Shown here piece after piece: positions 1-7,179 of a DNA stretch of 64,000 nucleotides (within the stretch, counting starts at the first letter, position 1; each line of letters starts with the position of its first letter). The notes under the pieces were generated by a model. That model was not told the DNA's origin, searched no databases, and saw nothing but the letters and a program-made list of their open reading frames with translations. The stretch is from the NCBI RefSeq assembly GCF_007970185.1, contig NZ_CP042431.1, positions 1,674,001 through 1,738,000 of the forward strand. The letters are read 5' to 3'. Source of the DNA: Pseudobacter ginsenosidimutans. GTDB taxonomy: Bacteria > Bacteroidota > Bacteroidia > Chitinophagales > Chitinophagaceae. The translations under genes were made by a program, and so were the position numbers.

Positions 1-1260
1 GAGGATAATGGAATTATCGCTGATTTCGGAGAGTCAATGCCATTGTCGGAATACGAAAGGGGGGACTACCTGAGCTATACTATTCACTTCCAGAACACAG
101 GGTCAGATACCAGTTTCAATGTTTTGATCCTGGATACCCTGAATAATAAGTTTGATCCACAAAGTTTGGAAATGATTTCGGCCAGTCACCCCTATCAATT
201 GAGCTTGGTGAATAACAACGTGTATCAATGGAAATTCTCAGGAATCGGTCTCGTAGACAGCGGCAGAAATGCGCAGTTTAGCCGTGGATCTGTTTCTTTC
301 AGGGTTAAACCTTCTCCCGGATTAAATATTGGTAGCGAGTTAACCAACTCTGCCTCCATTTATTTTGATGATAAGCTTCCTGTGAGAACCACTCATAAGA
401 TTACTATATCAGCATCCAAACCACCAATTCCGCAAATTAGCGGTATTCATTCCAGTTATTGTAAGAATGATGGGATAAAGACTGCTTCCATTGAAAACCT
501 TTCCACAGCAGGTGGCGGCACTACTGCAGAAGTGCTGATCAATGGGGCTGCCACATCATTAGCGGGAAACCAGTTTTCATTTAACCCTTCCACACTAAAC
601 AATGGAGCCAACACAATCAAAGTATCCTTCTCCAACTCAGCCGGTATCTCTTCGAAAGAGATAAACCTTGATATCTTTGTTCCTGTAACGCCAGCTCTTG
701 ATGTGAGTGCCTCTGCTATCACAGTTACAGAACAATCTCCTGCGGTGACTATTTCTGTAGCAAACCCGGTTCATGCCGGAAGTGATCCATTATACACATT
801 TGCCAAAGACAAATCTTTTACTAATATCATTCAGGCTTATTCAGTATCCACTAGCATCACAATGCAGCCGTCCGCCCTTACAGTTGGGGAGAATAAGATC
901 TATGTAAAAATGGAATCCAGCGAAACTTGTTACACTGATAAGTATGCTATCGATAGCATACTTATTGTAAAGAGTACTCCCACTGGTATAGCCGATCCTG
1001 ATTTTCCAGCTTCCAATATCAATATAGGCCCCAACCCATTCACGAGCATAATCAATATCTCAGGCCTGCAGCGATCAAAATCATATTTACTTACTATTGT
1101 AAATGCATCAGGAACTGTTTTATGGAAGAGAAAGGTTAGCAATACAAATACGTACATTATACAGTCAAATGGTTTTACAACGGGTGTTTATTGGTTACAT
1201 ATTACAGACGAAAAAAACAAAAGACCTCTTGGCACAATGAGTTTATATCATCAACAATAA
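1..1260 (+). CDS. C-terminal part of a T9SS-secreted surface protein (5' end outside window)
   Basis: The reading frame is open from base 1, so this is the 3' end of a larger gene. The first ~135 codons form a conserved-repeat (DUF11-like) beta domain, with YTIHFQNTG near the start and PVRTTHK near nt 390, a pairing common in large Bacteroidota exoproteins. Ig-like beta sequence follows. The last ~85 residues form a type A T9SS sorting domain: INIGPNPF near nt 1020, then SGVYW-like TTGVYWLHI near the end. The protein should cross the outer membrane through the type IX system and be anchored or released at the surface. The N-terminal part that would define its activity is missing. No downstream partner is evident, since exbD starts about 200 nt later. 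Confidence 0.85.
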   Translation, partial: EDNGIIADFGESMPLSEYERGDYLSYTIHFQNTGSDTSFNVLILDTLNNKFDPQSLEMISASHPYQLSLVNNNVYQWKFSGIGLVDSGRNAQFSRGSVSFRVKPSPGLNIGSELTNSASIYFDDKLPVRTTHKITISASKPPIPQISGIHSSYCKNDGIKTASIENLSTAGGGTTAEVLINGAATSLAGNQFSFNPSTLNNGANTIKVSFSNSAGISSKEINLDIFVPVTPALDVSASAITVTEQSPAVTISVANPVHAGSDPLYTFAKDKSFTNIIQAYSVSTSITMQPSALTVGENKIYVKMESSETCYTDKYAIDSILIVKSTPTGIADPDFPASNINIGPNPFTSIINISGLQRSKSYLLTIVNASGTVLWKRKVSNTNTYIIQSNGFTTGVYWLHITDEKNKRPLGTMSLYHQQ

Positions 1261-1323
1261 TTTCATTAGCCGCTCACTGGGACCAACCTCCAAGCTTAAC
1301 TTTTAAGAAACAATAAGACATAG

Positions 1324-1341
1324 AGCCCGTACCTGCGGGCT
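1324..1341 (+). terminator. Weak hairpin after the T9SS gene
   Basis: AGCCCG and CGGGCT form a 6-bp stem with a 6-nt loop. It is followed only by the T-rich stretch GTATGTTTTATG, not a clean U-tract. It may end the upstream transcript, but support is weak. Confidence 0.3.
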
Positions 1342-1457
1342 GTATGTTTTATGCATTCATTGCTCCGGCATCTTTTAGAAATTTAGCTGGCCATTCAAAG
1401 GTTAAAATATAATTATGGAAAAATCTTCTTCTGGTATCTCATTCAAAACTCCTGCGT

Positions 1458-2012
1458 ATGGCCGAAATAAACATGGCAACCAATACCGGCGGTGCCGGTG
1501 TTCGCCGTAGTAAAAAACGTTCCACCCGCGTAGACCTCACGCCCATGGTGGATCTTGGCTTCCTGCTGATCACCTTCTTCATTTTCACTACCAGCATGTC
1601 TGAGCCGGTAGCTTCCAAACTGAACATGCCTGCCGATGGTCCGGATTCAAAATCGCCTCAAAGCGGTTCCCTGACTGCTGTATTGCTGGACGATAACAAA
1701 GTATTCTATTATCACGGCAAACTTGAGGAAGCCATTCAAAACAAAGTTTACGGCACCACAAACTTCTACATAGCTAACGGTTTCGGACAAGTGATCCGCC
1801 AGAAAAAATCATATCTCGATAGTCAAAAACCCAATGGCAGCAAGGAATTGATCCTCATGATCAAACCTCTCGAAGAATCCGCCTACCGCGATGTTGTGGA
1901 TATCCTGGACGAAGTGATGATCAACGATGTAAAAACCTACGCCCTGATGGACATAGATCCCCTCGAAAAAGAAATAATAAAAAAGCTCATCAACGAACCG
2001 CAACCGAAATAA
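1458..2012 (+). CDS. exbD: ExbD/TolR-family biopolymer transport protein
   Basis: This is a 184-residue inner-membrane protein of the ExbD/TolR family, which together with ExbB uses proton flow to energise TonB-dependent outer-membrane transport. A basic cytoplasmic N-terminus (RRSKKRSTR) leads into one membrane helix starting at VDLTPMVDLGF. It carries the essential protonatable aspartate, here D32. A periplasmic domain of about 130 residues follows. No exbB, second exbD or tonB is adjacent, although Bacteroidota usually cluster them, so this copy is orphaned in the window. The ATG at 1458 is used because the ATG at 1415 is in another frame. The family is clear; the partner is unknown. Confidence 0.9.
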   Translation: MAEINMATNTGGAGVRRSKKRSTRVDLTPMVDLGFLLITFFIFTTSMSEPVASKLNMPADGPDSKSPQSGSLTAVLLDDNKVFYYHGKLEEAIQNKVYGTTNFYIANGFGQVIRQKKSYLDSQKPNGSKELILMIKPLEESAYRDVVDILDEVMINDVKTYALMDIDPLEKEIIKKLINEPQPK

Positions 2013-2187
2013 AAGTAGTTTTCACACACTCAGCATAAACAAAGTATAGCCACGAACCTGCGCAGGGGTAGCTATTAACCAGTATCAATAACCGGAAGTG
2101 TTGATATTCTGCTTGTGCTGCTCCTGCGCTATCCTGCAGGGTACATCAGTTCCATAACCCGGCATCACACATACGTTCAACTTCCTT

Positions 2188-2233
2188 CCTGCCATTACTC
2201 TCGCAGATGCACCTGTTCCCCTCTCCCCACCAT
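2188..2233 (-). repeat. Conserved block associated with structured element copy 1
   Basis: About 46 nt beginning CCTGCCATTACT and including GCACCTGTTCCCC closely match 16730-16775. It lies 65 nt before the left arm of the stem-loop at 2299; in the other copy the gap is 60 nt. On the minus strand it can be read as GTGASARVMAG. Compared with the other copy, three of the four differences in that short stretch are synonymous, but the frame does not extend into matching flanks. Confidence 0.6.
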
Positions 2234-2298
2234 CCGATGCACAGAGAAATCCAGTGCGTCCTGCAACAACAAAAAAATCTGTTGAGCTTTCAGTGCCT

Positions 2299-2455
2299 GG
2301 CCGCCGGAGGGATATGAAAACAGGGCCTAAGAAACATAAGCGATAAAGCCCATCTCAGTACCACAGCCCAATCCACACCACCCACAGCTCAGAAAAAATC
2401 CTCCCGCGTTGGTTTGTTTCTTCAGCCCGCGTTTTCATATCCCCCGCCGGCCGCC
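2299..2455 (-). repeat. Structured intergenic element, copy 1 (covarying-arm stem-loop)
   Basis: The arms at 2299-2321 and 2431-2455 are complementary; the perfect core is GGATATGAAAAC against GTTTTCATATCC, with a GC-rich outer part. Inner pairs continue the stem: GGGC (2323-2326) with GCCC (2425-2428), and AAGAAAC (2329-2335) with GTTTCTT (2416-2422). The loop contains ATAAGCGATAAAGCCC and ATCCTCCCGCGTTGG, shared with the copies at 16171 and 16836, whose arms have different sequences. The copy fills much of the 524-nt gap between exbD and the oxygenase gene. Strand is given by the GGAGGAT loop motif; the true sense is unknown. Confidence 0.75.
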
Positions 2456-2536
2456 CAAAAACATCTTATTTTTTCGTAACTTGTTACCCCGCACCTGATT
2501 TCTCAAGTGCATCATCCACCCACTTAATCTTATTTT

Positions 2537-3481
2537 ATGGCAATACCGGTAGTAAACCTCGCCGACTTCACCTCCGGCGATCCCGAATTGAAAACATCCT
2601 TCGTGAATCAGTTAGGCAAAGCTTATGAAGACGTAGGCTTTGTAGCAGTAAAGAACCACGGTATCCCCGACCTCCTGATAGCTGATCTATATAAATATGT
2701 ACAGCAATTCTTTTCATTGCCGCTGGATGCAAAAAAGAAATACGAGGTACCCGGACTGGCGGGCCAGCGTGGCTATACTTCCTTTGGCAAGGAGCATGCG
2801 AAAGGAAGCGAAGCTCCAGATCTGAAAGAGTTTTTCCAGTATGGACAGATCGTGGATGACAATGATCCTGTAAAATCGGAGTATCCCGATAATGTAAAAG
2901 TGAACGAAGTGGCGGCATTCAATGCTACATTCGAAAAGGCTTACAGGGCTTTTGAGAAATCCGGTAAGGCATTGTTGCAGGCCATCGCCATATACCTGGG
3001 ATTGGATGAAAATTACTTCGATGCGCATATCCATAACGGTAATTCGATCCTTCGCGCCATTCATTATCCGCCCATTACGCAGGAACCGAAATCCGCCATC
3101 AGAGCGGAGCAGCATGAAGACATCAACCTGATCACATTACTGGTAGGTGCTTCTGCAGACGGGTTGCAGATCCTCACCAAACAAAATGAATGGGTGGGCG
3201 TAACCAGCCTGCCTGAGCAGATTGTAGTGAATGTGGGCGATATGCTTCAGCGTCTCACCAATAACAAACTCAAATCAACCACCCACCGTGTGGTGAATCC
3301 TCCGCGCGATAAATGGCATACATCCCGTTTCTCCATTCCATTTTTCCTGCATCCGAAAAGTGAAATGAGCCTGGCTGCCCTCGATAGTTGTGTGGATGCC
3401 TCTCACCCCAAGGCATATCCGGACGCAACTGCCGGAGAATACTTAGATGAAAGGCTTCGTGAAATAGGGTTGAAAAAATAG
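2537..3481 (+). CDS. 2-oxoglutarate/Fe(II)-dependent oxygenase (isopenicillin N synthase-like)
   Basis: A 314-residue cytosolic protein of the 2OG-Fe(II) oxygenase / isopenicillin N synthase-like superfamily. The N-terminal DIOX_N domain spans about residues 4-120, with GFVAVKNHGIP near 34-44. The C-terminal jelly roll holds the iron triad H193-x-D195 (motif EQHEDIN) and H250 (STTHRVVNPP). The 2OG-binding R264-x-S266 (RFS) is also present, so all catalytic ligands are intact and the length is normal. The family includes many small-molecule hydroxylases and desaturases; the substrate cannot be read from the sequence. It stands alone, with no biosynthetic neighbours. The start at 2537 is the first Met and gives the usual family N-terminus (IPVVNL). 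Confidence 0.9.
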   Translation: MAIPVVNLADFTSGDPELKTSFVNQLGKAYEDVGFVAVKNHGIPDLLIADLYKYVQQFFSLPLDAKKKYEVPGLAGQRGYTSFGKEHAKGSEAPDLKEFFQYGQIVDDNDPVKSEYPDNVKVNEVAAFNATFEKAYRAFEKSGKALLQAIAIYLGLDENYFDAHIHNGNSILRAIHYPPITQEPKSAIRAEQHEDINLITLLVGASADGLQILTKQNEWVGVTSLPEQIVVNVGDMLQRLTNNKLKSTTHRVVNPPRDKWHTSRFSIPFFLHPKSEMSLAALDSCVDASHPKAYPDATAGEYLDERLREIGLKK

Positions 3482-3595
3482 GGGTAAACCGGTATCTTGT
3501 TGTCTTTAGTAATGAATAGGATAGAATTAAAATACCCATTTGGTTGAAACTCAAACAGGTGGGCCGATTTAACTGCCGGTTAACGGATTTCGAAC

Positions 3596-3603
3596 TAGCT
3601 TTG
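3596..3603 (+). promoter_or_regulatory. Bacteroidota -7 box upstream of the Tyr-rich protein
   Basis: TAGCTTTG matches the Bacteroidota -7 consensus TAnnTTTG and lies 30 nt before the start codon at 3634. No convincing -33 TTTG is seen at the usual spacing. Confidence 0.4.
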
Positions 3604-3633
3604 TACTGTTCAATTAACTAAAAAAGAAAGGCT

Positions 3634-4050
3634 ATGAAAAAAGTATTACTTCCATTTTTCGCCTTTATAGCGCTGGCTTTTACGGCTGAAGCGCAGCATC
3701 TCGCTCCCGACCAGAATCCAAGATACATGGAGAGCCAGCAGCGTTACATGCGCATGGCTGACTCCATCAATACATGGCATGGCACCACTCCACAGGAAAC
3801 CTATAAGGCAATCGACTTTCTGGCAGACAAACGCGAAGCCAGGGAAGCCCGCAAAGCCTTCCGCAGGGAACTGAGAATGGAAAGGGCCCGCTGGAATAAT
3901 GATTTTTACCAGGGCTATGGCGGCTACTACAATTATAATAATTATTACCCCGGTTATTACCGCCATGGTTACCGCAGTAACTGGAATAATTATTTCTGGA
4001 ATACACTCCCGCTCGCAACAGCCGTTGGCCTTGCATCCTGGTGGTGGTAA
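3634..4050 (+). CDS. Small secreted Tyr/Asn/Gly-rich protein of unknown function
   Basis: A 138-residue protein with a clear Sec signal peptide (MKKVLLPFFAFIALAFTAEA, cut before QHLAP). A charged helical middle is rich in Arg and Glu (DKREAREARKAFRRELR, about residues 69-85). A Tyr/Asn/Gly-rich tail follows (for example YGGYYNYNNYYPGYY), then a hydrophobic end with WWW. I recognise no family. It is followed 60 nt later by the LpoB-like lipoprotein in the same direction, so an envelope role is likely by context only. The tail resembles low-complexity surface or peptidoglycan-associated segments, but no motif supports a function. Confidence 0.65.
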   Translation: MKKVLLPFFAFIALAFTAEAQHLAPDQNPRYMESQQRYMRMADSINTWHGTTPQETYKAIDFLADKREAREARKAFRRELRMERARWNNDFYQGYGGYYNYNNYYPGYYRHGYRSNWNNYFWNTLPLATAVGLASWWW

Positions 4051-4110
4051 CTTTCAGTACCGCACAAACGTAGTACTCATCTCAAATCCTTTTGTATAAA
4101 TAATATCAAT

Positions 4111-4701
4111 ATGAAGAAAGTTCTGTTGGCTTTTACAGCTTTCGCTGCTGTAAGTGTTATTAGTGTATCCTGTGCCCACAAAGTGACCCGCATCGATCCC
4201 AATGAGCAGGTTGATCTCAGCGGCCGCTGGAACAATACAGATTCCAGGCTCGTAGCCGAAGAAATGACCCAAACCATTCTCAACAACAAATGGGTGGCCG
4301 ATCACCTGGAATCACATAAAGGACAAAAACCCGTTGTGATTGTTGGATTCGTTACCAACAAAAGCCATGAACATATCGAAGCGGAAACTTTTGTGAAAGA
4401 TGTGGAGCAATCCTTCATTCAATCTGGTCGCGTAAGACTGGTGCAGGGTGGAAAGAAAAGAGAAGAGCTCCGCGCTGAAAAAGCAGACCAGCAGACAAAC
4501 TCATCCACCTCTTCCATGAAGAAATTCGGAATGGAACAGGGTGCTGACTATATCCTCCAGGGTTCCATCAACTCCATCGTTGACTCTCAGAAAAGGAACA
4601 AAGTGGTTTACTACCAGGTGAATCTCGAACTCACCAATATCGAGACCAATGAAGTGGTTTGGATCGGTGACAAGAAGATTGCCAAATACGTGAAGAACTA
4701 A
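4111..4701 (+). CDS. LpoB-like penicillin-binding-protein activator lipoprotein
   Basis: A 196-residue lipoprotein with signal sequence and lipobox cysteine C21 (ISVSC). The remainder matches the LpoB / COG3417 family (PBP activator): VDLSGRWNNTDS, KPVVIVGFVTNKS, a central domain, ADYILQGSINSI, and a C-terminal strand region EVVWIGDKKIAKYVKN. In Enterobacteria LpoB sits in the outer membrane and activates the peptidoglycan synthase PBP1B. Whether the Bacteroidota homologues do so is not established here. The COG3014-like lipoprotein follows after 23 nt, so the two are probably co-transcribed. The family call is good; the symbol is withheld because the function is inferred. Confidence 0.8.
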   Translation: MKKVLLAFTAFAAVSVISVSCAHKVTRIDPNEQVDLSGRWNNTDSRLVAEEMTQTILNNKWVADHLESHKGQKPVVIVGFVTNKSHEHIEAETFVKDVEQSFIQSGRVRLVQGGKKREELRAEKADQQTNSSTSSMKKFGMEQGADYILQGSINSIVDSQKRNKVVYYQVNLELTNIETNEVVWIGDKKIAKYVKN

Positions 4702-4724
4702 AGTAGAAAATCCGGAGCCTGTTC

Positions 4725-6140
4725 ATGCAGCAATTACCTTATAATAACAGGAGAGCATTGGCTTTGATTCCGCTGATGCTCTTTTTATTTTCCTGCGTTA
4801 CTTACAATCAACGCATCGCCGACTATTATGCGGCTATGCGGAACAACAATTATACGGCCGCTGAAGCTACCCTGGAGAAAACAAAGATCCTTCAGGCTAA
4901 ACGCAACCGGCTGCTCTACCTGTTTGAAAAAGGTAAAATGGCGCACCTCATGAAACAGTACGACTCCAGTAACAGGTATTTCAATGAAGCGGATATTTTC
5001 ATGGAAGATGTGCGTACATCCGCGTCTGACGTAGCATTGGGCACCCTGCTCAATCCCATGATGCAGACCTACAAGGGTGAAGCCTTTGAGAAATTCATGT
5101 TGCATTACTACAAAGCTCTCAATTACCTCTACCTAGGAAAGCCGGGCGATGCCCTTGTGGAAGCAAGAAGGATCAGTCTTTCCAACTACGAATTGCAGGA
5201 CAAAACAAAAAGCGATAACAAATACAATGATGATGCCTTCTCCCTCATGATGCAGGGCATCATCTACCAACAGAATGACGACTGGAACAATGCCTTCATC
5301 GCTTATCGAAACTCCGTTGATCTCTTTCTGAAGAACAATAACAGTTACTACGGAGTGCCTATCCCGCAACAACTGAAGCAAGATCTGCTCCGCGCTGCCG
5401 ACAAAACAGGATTTACGGATGAGCTGGGACGTTATGAAAAACTGATGAACACCAGCTACCAGAAATACCCTGAGCCGCCCGGCGGAGAACTGGTGCTCTT
5501 CTGGGAAAATGGATTGGCGCCGGTAAAAGAGGAACAGAATTTTTTCTTCGCACTCACTAAAGATGGTCTCGGTAACTTCGCTTTTGTAGATCCCTCCGGT
5601 TCTTTCAATATTCCATTTAACTTCAGTGCCTATAACATCAATAGTTCAGACCTTCGCCTCGCTGATCTTCGTTCTTTTCGTGTAGCCTTCCCACGTTATG
5701 TGGAACAACCCATGTATTTCCGGAACGCGACCGTTACTCTCGACAATCAAAAATATTCACTGGAGCAGGCACAGAATATCAATACCCTCGCCTTTACAAC
5801 GCTTCGCGAAAGATTTTTGAAAGAGATGAGCACTGCACTTGCACGTCTTGTAGTGAAAAAGCTGGCGGAAATGGCAGCAAGACCCAAGAGTGACGATAAG
5901 AATAAAGACACGAAGGAAGCCATCGCCCTGGCCATCCAGGCGTTTAGCTTTGCAACCGAAAAAGCCGATACCCGCAACTGGCAAAGCCTGCCACATACTA
6001 TTTATTATACAAGGATCCCACTTCAGAAAGGAACCAACCAATTGCAGTTCCAGGCCAGTGGACAAAGCAGCCAAACCATCAACCTGGTAGTGGAAGGCAG
6101 GGGCGGACAGCAGGTTCAGAATATTGTGACACTCCGATAG
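4725..6140 (+). CDS. COG3014-like lipoprotein with TPR-type helices
   Basis: A 471-residue lipoprotein: signal peptide with lipobox LFSC (C24), then an alpha-helical TPR-like region (about residues 30-230). Helical repeats include LYLFEKGKMAHLMKQYDSSNRYFNEAD and a second set ending in IYQQNDDWNNAFIAYRNSV. A mixed region with a conserved PGGELVLFWENG motif follows (~255-267). The C-terminal third is beta-rich. It resembles the uncharacterised COG3014 family, often encoded beside LpoB-type lipoproteins, as here. A role in envelope or cell-wall assembly is inferred from that association. No catalytic motif is seen. The gene ends at 6140 and no clear terminator follows. Confidence 0.75.
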   Translation: MQQLPYNNRRALALIPLMLFLFSCVTYNQRIADYYAAMRNNNYTAAEATLEKTKILQAKRNRLLYLFEKGKMAHLMKQYDSSNRYFNEADIFMEDVRTSASDVALGTLLNPMMQTYKGEAFEKFMLHYYKALNYLYLGKPGDALVEARRISLSNYELQDKTKSDNKYNDDAFSLMMQGIIYQQNDDWNNAFIAYRNSVDLFLKNNNSYYGVPIPQQLKQDLLRAADKTGFTDELGRYEKLMNTSYQKYPEPPGGELVLFWENGLAPVKEEQNFFFALTKDGLGNFAFVDPSGSFNIPFNFSAYNINSSDLRLADLRSFRVAFPRYVEQPMYFRNATVTLDNQKYSLEQAQNINTLAFTTLRERFLKEMSTALARLVVKKLAEMAARPKSDDKNKDTKEAIALAIQAFSFATEKADTRNWQSLPHTIYYTRIPLQKGTNQLQFQASGQSSQTINLVVEGRGGQQVQNIVTLR

Positions 6141-6410
6141 ATTGGATCGCTGATTTGTTATTAATTCCAACGAATCCCCCTTTTCCTGATCAGATAACCC
6201 CCAATTATCTCTTCGGCAATCAATTTTTGTTCCCCCGCTCCCCCTTTTTGACGTTTCCCGGCCCCAAACTTATACCACTCAGCCTCATTTTTAGACCATC
6301 CATTGATTTCGAAAAAAATTATCCTGATCCCTTTATTGCCCCAGATCTCAGTCTCAGACTGCATTTCAGGCAAAACTCATTACCCTCCTATGAAAATTAC
6401 CTGTAAAAAG
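6141..6410. other. Gene-free CT-rich stretch
   Basis: No credible gene, tRNA or terminator is seen. The plus strand is rich in pyrimidine runs (for example CCCCGCTCCCCCTTTTTG). Open frames here have no signal, motif or start context. Confidence 0.5.
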
Positions 6411-6437
6411 TTAGTACTATGTGTTGCATAGTACTAA
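6411..6437. promoter_or_regulatory. Perfect palindromic operator, probable PadR site
   Basis: TTAGTACTATG and CATAGTACTAA form a perfect 11-bp inverted repeat around the 5-nt spacer TGTTG. It overlaps the presumed -33 element of the promoter read into the small peptide, padR-type and pspC-type genes. Autoregulation by the PadR protein encoded at 6764 is the simplest reading: the family binds dyad sites and usually represses its own operon. Confidence 0.75.
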
Positions 6438-6454
6438 AATTCGACGTATGTTTG
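6423..6454 (+). promoter_or_regulatory. Promoter of the PadR/PspC operon
   Basis: The -7 box TATGTTTG (6447-6454) is a perfect TAnnTTTG. GTTG (6423-6426) lies exactly 20 nt upstream as a near-consensus -33 box and falls inside the palindrome. Transcription should begin near 6461, which favours 6501 over a GTG at 6459 as the first start codon. Confidence 0.65.
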
Positions 6455-6500
6455 TGTTGTGAATGATCGATCTCACCAAATATTGACCATTCCCAAGCAT

Positions 6501-6719
6501 ATGTTAGTAAAAGTTGCACTGGTTGTTTTATTATTGACTTCTCTGCTGACCGCCGGCATGGATGATCAGCAAACAATCTCCGGCCCCGCCGCCGCAACCG
6601 AAGAAGTTATCGAAGAGAACGAACCGGCAGAAAAGGACATTAAAACAGTTTCAGCCATAGAAAGGTCTTCTGGCTGGGAAGATGAGATTACTCCCGTTAC
6701 TTTTGCTCTTTACAGATAA
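6501..6719 (+). CDS. Small membrane or exported peptide leading the PadR/PspC operon
   Basis: A 72-residue ORF beginning MLVKVALVVLLLTSLLTAG: one hydrophobic segment that could be a signal peptide or membrane anchor, then an acidic tail (EEVIEENEPAEKD). An in-frame GTG at 6459 would lengthen it, but that codon lies at or before the predicted transcription start, so ATG 6501 is chosen. It begins about 40 nt after that start and ends 44 nt before the PadR gene. I recognise no family. The operon position, under the operator and ahead of a regulator and an envelope-stress-type protein, suggests it is expressed and membrane-related, but no function can be assigned. Confidence 0.55.
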   Translation: MLVKVALVVLLLTSLLTAGMDDQQTISGPAAATEEVIEENEPAEKDIKTVSAIERSSGWEDEITPVTFALYR

Positions 6720-6763
6720 AGCATTTAAGTATAGCCAGCCCTTCGGGGCAAAAACGATCAAGT

Positions 6764-7153
6764 ATGAATATCGAGAATACACAGAGCCAGATGCGCAAAG
6801 GGATTTTGGAGTTCTGCATTCTCTCCATTATCAGACGGGGTGAAGCTTACCCCAGTGATATTGTAGACGAGATGCGGGGCGCCAACCTGCAGATCCTTGA
6901 AGGAACCCTGTACCCCCTGCTAACCCGTTTGAAAAATGCAGACATGCTCACCTATCGCTGGGTGGAAAGCAACTCGGGCCCTCCGCGCAAATATTTTTCT
7001 CTCACTCCAAAAGGCGATGAGTTTTATATGGAACTGCAAGCCACCTGGAATGAACTGGCCAATGCCGTAAACACACTGGCCAGCAAAAAGGATTCTCTTA
7101 CTTCATCCGCAGGAGCCAACGCCATTGAACCTGATCCCAACACTTCCAACTAA
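6764..7153 (+). CDS. PadR-family transcriptional regulator
   Basis: A 129-residue winged-helix regulator of the PadR family. The hallmark N-terminal domain starts with MRKGILEFCILSIIRRGEAYPSDIVDEM and contains the wing motif EGTLYPLLTRLKNADML (about residues 46-62) and RKYFSLTPKGDEF. The C-terminal part is a short helical dimerisation region and a polar tail. PadR proteins generally repress their own operon through dyad operators. A perfect palindrome lies 327 nt upstream at the operon promoter. The next gene, a PspC-domain protein, starts 26 nt downstream. PadR with PspC is a recurrent pairing in Bacteroidota. The ligand or signal is unknown. Confidence 0.9.
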   Translation: MNIENTQSQMRKGILEFCILSIIRRGEAYPSDIVDEMRGANLQILEGTLYPLLTRLKNADMLTYRWVESNSGPPRKYFSLTPKGDEFYMELQATWNELANAVNTLASKKDSLTSSAGANAIEPDPNTSN

Positions 7154-7179
7154 CACTTCAACCGTCAAATAGCTGAACA

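Noticed and set aside
6155-6406. 83-codon plus-strand frame before the PadR operon
   Set aside because: Pro/Phe-rich translation of a pyrimidine-rich stretch, with no start context or homology features.
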